This document shows, one piece after another, positions 12,312 through 23,878 of a stretch of 64,000 nucleotides of DNA. A program made the translations under genes and the position numbers. How positions within the stretch are numbered: position 1 is the first letter of the stretch; every line of letters starts with the position of its first letter. The notes under the pieces are model-generated. The model was given only the letters and a program-made list of their open reading frames with translations, did no database searches and was not told the DNA's origin. Where the stretch lies: positions 724,931-788,930 of the forward strand of contig OX104132.1 of NCBI GenBank assembly GCA_944470555.2, written 5' to 3'. This DNA comes from Heterobilharzia americana. Its lineage: Eukaryota > Platyhelminthes > Trematoda > Strigeidida > Schistosomatidae.

Positions 12312-12584
12312 GCTCACCTTACAAGACAATACAACAAAATGGCTATTTATAGTCTAGATCAGTCTACTTCAACACAATAAAACCGATCAAAAAGTGTAAG
12401 TAGTTGGAAACTACTGTTTTTTTTACCCTTAATATATACTGTTTGTTGAAACTGTTGTTTATGTCTTTCAGATCAACTGTAATATACAGTTGCGAATGAA
12501 GTCTCACGTAAACTTTAGTTGCAAAAATATGCATTAGTAATCAATAATGATAGTGATAATAATAATAATCTATTCAGTTCAAAC

Positions 12585-13033
12585 CGACAGACCTTTATCA
12601 ACCTCATTCAGTAGCTTTATGAAGACGCCACATGCAAAGTGATCCACAATGGAAAGCCCAGTGATGCATTTGAAGTGAAGACAGGAAGGAGTAAGACAAG
12701 GCTGCTGCCTACTATCACCAATCATCTTCCTGATTGTGGTCGACTGGACTGAACTGCATCATGCAACAAATTGTGAGGAACGAGAAGATGAGCACACTCT
12801 GTTAGACCGATGAAAAGATCACAGAAGATTTTGTTGGATTTCGCCAACGATGATAATTTATGTCTAATATCTAATGTCGCACAAACTCGAAGATGTACAG
12901 GCGAAAACTAACAAGTTGAAAGAAGAGACGAGGTGCGGTGAGGTGAAGCAAGGCGAGGCGAGGCAGCGAAAATGGGACTTCCCTGAGTGCATGTAGAGAA
13001 GGTATAGGTGATGAAGATATCCAACCAGCCAAC

Positions 13034-13068
<35 letters not shown>

Positions 13069-13851
13069 ACAACAACAACAACAACAACAAGCACCAATCA
13101 TCGTGAATGGGAGAAATGTAAAGGAGGTAGTCTATTTCACCCACCTACCCACATAGGCAAGACAGCATGGTTTCAACTACAGGTGGTGGCATAGTCACAC
13201 ATGAGGATGTCGGAGTCAGCCAGTCAGTCAGTCAGGATAGGAAAGACAGTAAGGCAGGCTTTCCTGTTATAGTCTGAAATCAGTGTGGATATCTACTACA
13301 TTTCGCTGCACTGCACTGTACTGCACTGTACTCAACATAAAGCGTGAACGTGATTCCGATTTTCAACACTAATCGCAGTCGAATCAATGATTCCATGTGA
13401 TGGTTGAGAGAGTCGACGCGTTACGAAAAGTATTTCCAACAAACTACACACATTCATCGACAGTTGCCGCCCACACTTGCTGCATACTGAAGATCAGATT
13501 GCCAGAAAGAATAAACAGTAAGAAACTCTGGCTGGTAACGAATCAAGCAAGAAGCTATCGTCCAACAAACATGAAGAATAAGAAAGTGGAGATGGATTGA
13601 GCATACATTGAGAAGACCATTCAAGCACATTATTCGCCAGGCACTCGATTGAAATCCAAATGGGATACAACCAGTTGGGCATTCGAGGGTGAGATGGAGG
13701 AAATAGTGTGAGGAAGAAATGAAAGGTTATGGGTAGTTATGGAGTCAGGTTGAAGAGACTGAACAGAAAAGAGTGAAATGGCTACGTGCTACTGAAGCAC
13801 TATGTTCCACTAGGAACTCAAGGGAAAAGTAACAAATAATAATAATAATAG
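12585..13851 (+). mobile_element. RTE-like LINE copy (b), HQ subfamily
   Basis: 5'-truncated element from the RT palm (near the usual TGVRQGCLLSP region) to a (TAA)n tail. Flanks share taatcta-gttcaaac (12566-12584 and 13852-13866), a probable target-site duplication with 4 bp of difference. It carries (CAT)11(CAA)8 at 13034-13090, coding His then Gln in the ancestral frame, and a CAGT/CAGC tetranucleotide run near 13215. Shared lesions in the RT link it with the copies at 22925 and 43183. Confidence 0.85.
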
Positions 13852-13959
13852 TAATCTAGTTCAAACACATTCGGTAAAATGTATCATTATGAACATCTTG
13901 ATCCAATTGATCTAATTCAGCGGAGAGTCGCTTTTGGGAGCTCTCATTTTCAAAGCCGT

Positions 13960-15290
13960 ACAATAGCAAATTTATACATCTATTCTAGTGTAAGAATTTG
14001 ATAGTTAAAAACAATTTGTCAAGCATAGTAGGCAACACAAATTATGTCAGTCATATCCAAAAACCTGATACGTAGTGAATATGAATCAAATTAAATTTGA
14101 ACAAGAAGTTAAGAAATTTAATTATGCTTAGGCAGAGCATAGCAACAAGAATGAGTAACAAATTTCTTAAGAAGTGAATAGTGTCGAATCAGAGCTGATA
14201 GAATTGACAAAAAACAATTAATGGAACGTTAAGTAGGTCAGTTCACAGAAAACTAATGTAGAATGATCAACCAACCAACTTTAATAGCTGAGTATCTATG
14301 AGTAGTAAGCAAAATTTAATCATATCTCTTGACACTCAAATCAGATGAATTTGCAGTTCCAGTGTGTTAGAAGAAGATATTTCTCTTCTAAACAACATCC
14401 TGATAGGAAACCCAATTCCTGACACGCTTCATAGACAAAAACATCAAACGTAAACCTCGTAAAGAGAACCTTACAACCATCGAAAAAAAGATAATCTATA
14501 TGAATCCCAACTTCGAAGGTGATTCTGTTGCTGACACACTAAAAAGGAGGACATCAAATGCTGTAAGGAGAACATTCTTTGCATGAATGTTGACACTAGT
14601 ATCCTCATTGTCGTCCAATGATTTCTAACAACTCAAAGGAGAAACTTTCTCATCTGACCACTTCTATGTGCATATATCCATTCACCTGGTGTTGTGGAGC
14701 CAGGTATATAGATCGTTCGATGCAACTGTTATCCAAAAGGTGTTGGTAAGTACTATCCCATGTGGTTATAAACAGGTAATAATGGAGAGATAATTTATTA
14801 TATATTATTTGTCCCTTGGGTTCTTAATGGAACATAGGGCTTCAGTAGCACATCTCCAGTGGACTCTGTTCTCTGCAAACTTTTGAACCTGGTTCCACGA
14901 CAGCCCTGAAGCTCTCATTTTTTCCTCATACCGTCTCCTCTATGTCACCCTCAGCTGGGACGCCCAACTCAATGCTTCCCATCTGCATTCCACTCGAGGA
15001 CCTGGTGCGTGATGTCACCAGTCGGTCTTCTCAGTGCATGCCCAGTCCATCTCCACTTCCTTCTGCATATTTGTTGAGTGATAGGTTCTTGGTTGGTTCG
15101 TTACCAGCGAACCAGAGTTTCTTGTTGCTTATTCTTTCTGACCATCTGAGCATCAGGAACGAGCGTAGGATAGAGCGATAAAGAGTGCTATAATTGAACA
15201 CAGTGTAAACACAATCACCCTATCTCAAAAATCTCCTCGTTTAATGTCATTTATAAAGTGAAAAAAAACTTCCTAAAGGCTGTATGTCTT
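13960..15290 (+). mobile_element. PLE copy with nested RTE insertion
   Basis: Region 14220-14777 is the reverse complement of 38812-39375, and 15181-15280 matches 38690-38785, so the two halves are one PLE split by an RTE fragment. Broken frames give a KKIIYMNPNFEGDSVADTL-like stretch followed by the connector region before GIY-YIG. Confidence 0.75.
14794..15172 (-). mobile_element. RTE-like LINE 3' end (c), nested in PLE
   Basis: Reverse-oriented RTE 3' end (ATTATTTgtcccttgggttc start on the + strand). The flanks gagagataat and gagcgataa may be an imperfect target-site duplication. It is absent from the paralogous PLE at 38.7-39.4 kb, which defines it as a later insertion. Confidence 0.8.
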
Positions 15291-16135
15291 CGTAGTCTCT
15301 GCATCACCCAAGATCTTGGCATCCAAATGGAGAAACCTGAACTGTGTACATAACATAAGATTGTTCAACACATCTTCCTTTCATTGTCTTAGTTTTAAGT
15401 CTTCTCTACTCTTTCAACCACAATTTTTGTAATTTTATCGAATAACTTAAATATTTGTTAATCCTGGGTAATGACTGAAGGTGAATTTTGAAGTTGAATA
15501 GTGACAGGATCATTCCACCAGTAGTTTACAAGTTACCGACTCAACTGTGAGAAAAAAGCATCACACACGTTTGAACTTCACTTTGATCACCGAGGATTTC
15601 ACTCAGCTGTCATTAAAAGTATGCTTCCGTTCATCTTAATCACATTAGCTACCACAGCCAGAACGTACTATCATAATCCAAATCGAGCTGAAACAGAGAT
15701 CACCCGTTATAGTCTTGGTTCGATACTGATCAATGATTGAAGTATTCCAGCATCAGGAAACGTTTTTATTTCGCCCTGAATATAAATTACTTTGAAGTAC
15801 ATAAACTAACCAGTCAAGTTCATTTTCACATTGAATAGTCACTGCAGAAAAACTGATAACATCTTCTCTAATCCTGAGTGTTGACCGTATCCGATCGATC
15901 ATTTTACAATGTTGTCATCATACTTTGACGCTCAACATCCCGATGTATTTCGGTGGTTGAAGGTAGTTGGTAGAAAGCACTTGTTAGTAGAGAGCATCTT
16001 TAGTTCTGAGGGAAGTGTTTTCCTCTCCGAGATTCGTTCCCGTATCATTCAATGCGTAAGTCAGCGATGTGAACGCTGAGATATTCAGATCCAGCGCTTC
16101 CTGTTGATTGCCTCTAACATAGCACATTTATAACC
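15291..16135. other. No gene recognised
   Basis: 845 bp without an exon, RT motif or repeat copy that I could match. Confidence 0.4.
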
Positions 16136-16736
16136 TTATTAGTTTTCCTTTGGGTTCCTAGTGGTACATAAGGTTTCACTAGTACCCACTCCGACTTCAC
16201 TCTACTCTCGTCAGTCTCTTCAACCTCACTCCATGACTGTCCAAAAGACTCCATTTTCCCCACACAATCACCTCAATGTCATCCTCAAACACACAAATCG
16301 TCGTTTCCCATTTCGCTTCCAATCGGAAACCTCACCCGGACTGCCCCTGACGTCCGCCGTGTTCTCAGTCTATGTCCCATCCAATCCAATCCAATCCATC
16401 TCCACTTCCTTCTTCTGCACATTTGTTGGGCGATAGCATCTTGGTTGGTTGATTCGTTGCAGAGTGAGTTTCTTGCCACTTATTCTCATTATGCTGGCCA
16501 TCTGATCTGATCTGATCTTCAGTATGCAGCTAGCGTAGGCGGCAACTGTCAATGAATGTGTGTAGTTTGTTGGAAATGCTTTTTGTAACATGTCAACTCT
16601 CTCAACCATCACATGGAATCATTGATTTGACTGCTGAGTGCAATGCAGTGCAATGCAGCGTAATGCAGTAGATATCCACACTGATTTCACATTAATTCAG
16701 GAAAGCCTGTCTTGCTGTATTTCCTATCCTGACTGA

Positions 16737-16777
<41 letters not shown>

Positions 16778-17203
16778 TGACTGACTCTGACATCCTCATG
16801 TGTGACTATGCCACCACCTGTAGTTGAAACCATGCTGTCTTGCCTATGTGGGTAGGTGGGTGAAATAGACTACCTCCTTTACATTTCTCCCATTCACGAT
16901 GATTGGTGCTTGTTGTTGTTGTTGTTGATGATGATGATGATGATGGTTGGTTGGATATCTTCATCACCTATGTCTTCTCTACATGCACTCAGGGAAGTCC
17001 CATTTTCGCTGCCTCGCCTCACCTCGCCTCTTCTTTTAACTTGCTAGTTTTCGCCTGTACATCTTCGATATTACACATTACACATAAATCATCATCGTTG
17101 GCGAAATCCAATGAAATCTTCTATGATCTTTTCATTAGTCTAACATCGTATGCTCATCTCGTTCCTCACAATTTGTTGCATATTCCAGTCCAATGCAAAT
17201 GAT
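16136..17203 (-). mobile_element. RTE-like LINE copy (d), HQ subfamily, upstream of the host gene
   Basis: Antisense RTE copy: 3' end at about 16136 (cctttgggttcctagtgg), a long CAGC/GGCT tetranucleotide run at 16735-16790, the His/Gln trinucleotide tract at 16912-16944, and a truncated 5' end near 17203. It lies about 190 bp before the FN3 gene start codon. Confidence 0.85.
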
Positions 17204-17390
17204 GACAATCACGAAGACCATCGGTTCACTCATATTCAGCTTTTGCCATTCAAACATCATTATCTATTACTAAAATATCAGTTGTATACATTTAAATTAT
17301 ATTTCCTCTTTTTTATATTTATCTATCTCTCTCTGTCTACATCATCCTTGTTCCTGGTGAAAATTAGTCATTTCTACGGCGTAAGATATA
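17204..17390 (+). promoter_or_regulatory. Putative 5' UTR/promoter space of the FN3 gene
   Basis: Only 187 bp separate the antisense RTE copy from the ATG at 17391. The stretch is AT-rich and ends in a pyrimidine-rich run (tctctctctgtctac). No convincing TATA or CCAAT box is seen. The transcription start may lie inside the RTE copy, or the mRNA may be trans-spliced; neither can be decided here. Confidence 0.35.
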
Positions 17391-17609
17391 ATGCACATTT
17401 CAATCTCTCGTTATTTCATACTACTGAGTAGTATTATTTGTTATATGGTCACCAAAAGTTATGCAATCGAATGTTTAAATCATTGGATCTCATCTATCCA
17501 ACCTATTGCCTTCTCCTTGAATCCATGCTTCACATGTAAATATTCTACATTCCAAAGATCTATGCATATTAAATGGGAATGTGAACGTGAATACAACTTG
17601 AAAATCAAT
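17391..17609 (+). CDS. FN3 gene exon 1 (signal peptide)
   Basis: 73 codons from ATG to the donor AAT|gtgagt, phase 0. The N-terminus has a hydrophobic core (FILLSSIICYMV) followed by TKSYA|IE, a plausible signal peptidase site with Ala at -1. The mature part is Cys-rich (PCFTCKY, IKWECERE) and leads into the first module. The ATG has A at -3, and no better upstream in-frame start was seen. Confidence 0.85.
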
Positions 17610-20600
17610 GTGAGTTCAATTCTCATTTATATTATAAATGTATAGTCATGTTGTCAATCATTAGTTATACAATGATATATCACCTAAAAACCTTACTAAC
17701 AAATTGTTCTATTACTGGAAGTGGATGATGTTTCAAGATCAGATGAAAATCAGGAGGAAGGGTACCCAAGATACATAGGATCCTCAACAGAGTTGGAATT
17801 ATGGTAGCATTTAAATCTACAAACTTACTCAAAGATAAGCTTTTTCTGCTGGCTTAAGGATCAGATGATTTTTCAACAGCGGAATACAACCACTTTATCA
17901 TAGGAAAAGATAAGACGTGGTTACAGTGAAGAAATATTTTCTCTCCGACTCAGTCATTTACTATGCTGTACATTAGTGAATATATGTTACAGTGAGCAGA
18001 ATGTTCCACAATTATTTCCAGTGAGGAGGCAAAATATATTCAATGTAACTAAAGGAAGTTAATGAATACATATTTGCGTTTAAAGTGGGAAAATAGATAA
18101 GGGATTATGAAATTAAATGTAACTACGTAATACAGGATGGATGTATGGCAAAGTAGGGAAGGGGAGGGTTATGAAAATAAACTTGCAATTATGTAATACC
18201 GGATAAACCAATGACAGTAAGAAAATAAACAGGTGGTTAGGAAAATAAGATTGTAATTACTTAGTGGAGGTTAAATCCATGACAGAGTGGGAAAATGGAT
18301 GAGGTATGAAGGGAATACATGTATCGTTACCTGGTACGAAATGAATCTATGATAGTCTAAGCTTTATGATGGCAAAGATGATGGTTGGACACACGTTCTT
18401 TAGACGCGTAACTCTGGTTTGAACCTCTGGATGCTTAGTACTTCAGCTATAGACAAGTTCCTTGATCTTACTTCCTTCGAGTGGTTTGATCGAACCGTGT
18501 CGAGAATTTTGAATGAGTTCTGGAAAGGGGCTGAGTGGTCCGAGTTCACGAGGTGTTCTGTTACTGAACTGAAGATATATTTCCGTTCTCCCTTTGCCAG
18601 CCAGGCTGGGTGGTGTTCTCTGGCACGTTTTACAAGCGGACACATGGTACGGCTGATGTACTCAGTTCCACAAGAGGAAGTAGACTGGTATACACACATT
18701 GATGTGGCCCAACACGTCGGACTTGTCTTTCACACATTGACCAGAAAGTTTCTTCATGGAGAAGATGATCTGAAGGTTGGTGGGAAAGTATGTTGTGTTT
18801 GAGCATTGTGACAGTCGTTTCGTGAGGATCTCTGGCAGCAATATCATTTCTGAATTCCAGATTGAATGAAGGAATCTTTTTCAGTGTCAAATGTCTTCAT
18901 TCAGTTTGGTTCTTTGGCTTTGTGTTCTTATGTATGAATGTGAGTGGGAACCCGTTTTCCGAAAGAGTTCGTCGAAGTATTTACAGTTCTCCGTCAACCG
19001 TGTCCTCAGTACAGGTGAGGTGAATGAATAGGATTTCTTTTCGTGCATAGAGGGACTGAACTTTGAAAATTGACAAATTGTCCGTTCCACATAGGCCTTC
19101 TGTCGATCTATCAACGAAGTGAATTATCGTCTTTTCTTTGGAGTTGAGCATTAAGAAACTGGGTGGATGAGTTTAATTGTGATGCTCTAGTGAATTTAGT
19201 TGAAGGGTGGTCGTTGTTGAGTGTATGAAGCAAGTTTACAAGATTTATATTTTCATCATAAACGATAAACGCATCATCCATGTATCTTTTGTATACATGA
19301 AGTTCATTGATTGTTGATGATAAATTCATATTGTATACAATAATAGTATATAATAGTATAGTATACAATACAAATGAAGGCTTTATGATGGCCGTGGCAA
19401 TGATAATGATTCATTTTCCTTCTCTGTCATAGATTTAACCTCCACTAAGTAATTACAATCTTGTTTTTATAATCACCCGTTTACTTTATTACTGTCATTG
19501 GTTTATCCGGTATTACATAATTGCAAGTTTATTTTCATAACCCTCCCCTTCCCTACTTTGCCATACATCCATCCTGTATTACGTAGTTACATTTAATTTC
19601 ATAATCCCTTATCTATTTTCCCACTTTAAACGCAAATATGTATTCATTAACTTCCTTTAGTTATATTGAATATATTTTGCCTCCTCACTGGAAATAATTG
19701 TGGAACATTCTACTCACTGTAACGTATATTCACTAATGTATAGCATAGTAAATGACTGAGTCGGAGAGAAAATATTTCATCATTGCAACCGCGTCTTATC
19801 TTTTCCTATGGAGAGATAGTTTCAACTAGGTAAAATAATCTTATCTATCAAATTCCATGTAATGACTGTGAGGTCAAGAACATGGGTCAAACTAACCAGT
19901 CAGGGTCAATTAGAATAGCGGATGTAAGAGTTTAGGTAAACGTAGAATGACAGACCCGAATAAGATTAATAATCTAGAAAAAATGTGGCACATGCACACA
20001 CTACCATACAATAGAATATGACAAAATCACAGTACATAAGTCGAATATAATTAGGTGGAGAGAGACATTGATTTGAAGGTTATCTTGACCGACAATGAAC
20101 TGAATGGTATGAGACATTGATTATTGAATCTTTAGTCATCGAATCAACACCCAGCCAACACGTGTAATAGGAATGACGCAACACCTACACCAGAGAAATG
20201 GAAAACTTAGCTACTAGTTGAATCAAAGAACATCAGGTGAGAGGACTGTAAAACTGAGATGTTGAAAATATTGCGATTACATCGATATGATTATGAGCAA
20301 TGATAATTTATGCTTGAAATGTCATCACTGTGTTTTGTAAATTAGATAGACAAATCTTATATGGACATAGTAACAAGCAAAGCCATATAAATTGTCATTA
20401 CCTAAAAATACATGGTTGCTTAGATTATCCAGTGTTACTCAAGGTGTCATAGGAATTAAGTAGAATGGTAATTAAACCCTAATAATCAGTTGCGTAACAA
20501 GACAACATATTTGATGAATGAATTGTCACCAGAATGGGTATAAAATAGCTGAAATTACGTAAGAAATCGACAGAATGAAAGAGTTAGAAAGAAATTGGGG

Positions 20601-23600
20601 GGAAGGCTTTTTTGAAACGCTCAAGATTAAGGTCATGAAAAGAGTTCCAGTATCGACATGATGTTCCATCATCGCACATTGTATAGTTCCACTGCTACTC
20701 CTTTTTAGCCATGCAAGATTGTGTTATTCAATTCTTTCTGATATATTAAGCTGGATGCGAACAAGTGAACTGATCTACACATCTAAAGATGGCCAGATTT
20801 TAGATCTTGTAATTCAGAGTACTGCTAAGTAAAGGGATATCAGAAAATACTACTTTCAAAGTTGTTGCAAAGATAGTTGTCTTCTTGGAGCTTGAAATTT
20901 TCCCCGTTAAAGTGTCATCAGTTGGTTAAACTTTAAGGTCAGAGTTCATACAAAATTTTAGTCATATTGATGTTTTTATCTATGAACTGAGATGAATATA
21001 CTCAACAGTGTACACTCACAACTACACAGATTGAACTCAGAAGCTACAGATCTGATGGTAAACGCGTTACCATTGAACCACAAATTGGAATCTTATGATT
21101 CATATTTTTCTACTTCCGTCAGTTTGTGATATAGCGTGACTTTTAGCCGATAGAATCCGATTTGGTTTGCCTTGCTTGTCACTACTTGTGATTAGAACTT
21201 CAAGGACCACATCTCGAAGTTACTTACCAATAAGAACTGGACAGTAATTGAATATGGAGCTTTGTGTGGATTTATTTATTGGTTTAAATTCAGTATTCAT
21301 CCCCGATTGACAACACTTGATGAACCATTGAATTTATGATCAAGTCCGATGGATTTTAGGTTCTTGAATAGTTTAGACCTGACAGATAGTCCTTGCTTGT
21401 CAAAGACAGTAAGGATGTACTCCGTAGATATTTAATGTTCATTGGTTGATAAGTCATAAAGCGCCGATGACCTTTGGGAAATATTTCGCTTTAGCTCTGG
21501 AATGCGTGAATCAATGACGTTTAAGAGACTTTTTGTTAAATCGTATACATAGTTCTTTCTAAGTACCTTCTAAAACCCTTTTGAATATTCATGATGCTTC
21601 ATTAAATGTTCTTAATAACAAGTCTTTGCATTCACTACAATAAGCTTAAGAGAAAAGTGTAGAAACCCGTTGAGTTCATTAACCGACGATATGTACTTAC
21701 TACTTTTCAACTCTCAAAAAATCCCCATAGAGACATGAGAAATTAGGCAAAGAGATTCTTTTCCGGATATAAAAGGTTTCACTTAGTAGTATCATCAGAC
21801 CATCTACCAATGGATATATATCCTACTAGATTTCGAGGCACAGAATGTACAACTTTGAGTTTACTCCGACATAGCGAATAAAAAGAGGACGGGTACGAAG
21901 TGACGTATCGGTTACCTACCTAGCTGAAAAGTTGCTGTCACTGTAATGAACAACACGCTTAGCGATACAGCTAAAAGTCTCTAACTATATTTTGTGACTT
22001 CCATGTACGTCTGGAATCAGATTCATTAGATAAATAGAGAGAAGATTATCTGAGTGAATTCTTTAATATTTTGAGGGAGTTGTGGGGATTTGGAATATTT
22101 CAGTTTTCCAGATTTCCCAAGTTGTTATTCATCGTAGACTGACATCAGTTCGAGGAACAAAGGAAACCTGGAAGCATTGGACAGCTGTTTCGTCAGACTA
22201 GTATGGGACTCCACAACAGTGTGCACACACGAAACCGCCCTCACTGGATCGAACCCGCCACCTTCAGGTCCCGTGGCCAGCGCGTTACCATTGAGCTAGC
22301 CACTGTGTCAGAATCCAATGCTTCATATTTCTAACATCTAATAGCTCACGATATAGCGCAATCGCCAACCGATGTGATGGTTGAGTAGCCGTCCTCATGA
22401 CCATCAGGCTTTGCCCCCACCGGTCACGACTTCTCATTGGAACATTGGAAATACCTCTCGAAGCTAGCCACCAATGAGCAACAGTTCAATTAAATTTTGA
22501 GGAAGTTGTGGGAATTCGGAAATATTTCAAGTTGTTATTCATCGTAGACTGACATCAGTTGGGGGGAACAAAGGAAACCTGGGAGCACTGGACAGCTTCC
22601 ATGTATTCCTTAATATATGTCGGCAAATTTATAATTCAAGGCTATTGTTTGCTCAACAAATATAATATCCCACCATATAACGGACACACGACATCCAATT
22701 AACGTATAAGAAGGCTCACAATTGTCAGTAGACAGTACACTGCAGGTTCACAAGAGTTTGTTGGAGCCAAAACCATGGAGTAAATGCAAACAAATTTGCG
22801 TGGGGAAAAAGGGTTGGTCATATTCTCCTTACCTTGGTAACGGACGAGTTGGTTCTACAAGAAACTTTTTTCAAACTGTAGTTAAGCATTTACACTATAT
22901 ATATTGATTCACTATTATATTTGCCATGGGAAAGCGGCAGGACCATATGGAATTCATCCAGAAGCAATGAAAACAGACACACAGACATCAGCGAACATGC
23001 TCACACCACTACTACAGAAGGCTTAGAAGGAAGGAAGGAAAGCTAGGTGCCGATTGATTGGAAAAACGGCCAACTTATCAAACTCCAAAACAAGGGAGAC
23101 CTAAGTCTTTACAAAAACAAGAAGTGGAGCGGAATCATGCTCCATCCTTGTCCACACCAAGCAAAACATTGAGCCACATCATCCTACAGAGACTAAACGA
23201 TGCTCTGGATTCAAAATTTCAACCAGAACAGGCTGACTGGCCAGCCTCACGAAGAACAAATCATGTACCAATCAAAGTTCAACGATACACTACACATCAT
23301 CATAGAACAGAGTATAGAACTGCAGTCAACTCTTCACCTCAACTTCATCGACTTTGAAAAGGGATTCGACAGTGTCAACCAAGAAGTGATTTGGCAGCTG
23401 CTTATGCACTACGGTTTCAGTGCAAGAAACCCTTATCAACCTGATTCAACAGGTATCTGACGACGCTGCATGACAAGTGATTGACAATGGAAAGCCCAGT
23501 GACGCCTTTGAAATGAAGACAGGAAGTAGTAAGACAAAGCAGCTGCCTACTATCACCGATTATCCTCCTGACTATGGTCGACTGGATCATACAACAAACT

Positions 23601-23846
23601 GTGAGGAGCAAAAAGATGAGCATATACGACTAGACCGGAGAAAAGATCCTAGAAGATTTCATTGGATTTCGCCAACGATGATAATTTATGTCTAATATCT
23701 AGTGTCGCACAAACTCGAAGATGTACAGGCGAAAACTAACAAGTTGAAAGAAGAGACGAGGTGAGGCGAAGCGAGGCAGCGAAAATGGGACTTCCCTGAG
23801 TGGATGTAGAGAAGACATAGGTGATGAAGATATCCAACCAGCCAAC

Positions 23847-23878
<32 letters not shown>

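Noticed and set aside
12864..13144. ORFs with poly-Asp, poly-Met or poly-Leu tracts near the CAT/CAA repeats
   Set aside because: They are off-frame and reverse readings of the His/Gln microsatellite in RTE copies. The same holds at 16856, 23692 and 43912.
16740..16790. CRISPR-like or satellite array from GGCT repeats
   Set aside because: It is a simple tetranucleotide run inside the RTE subfamily with no spacers.
18419..18802. 127-codon forward ORF
   Set aside because: It is the shadow of the reverse-strand PLE GIY-YIG region.
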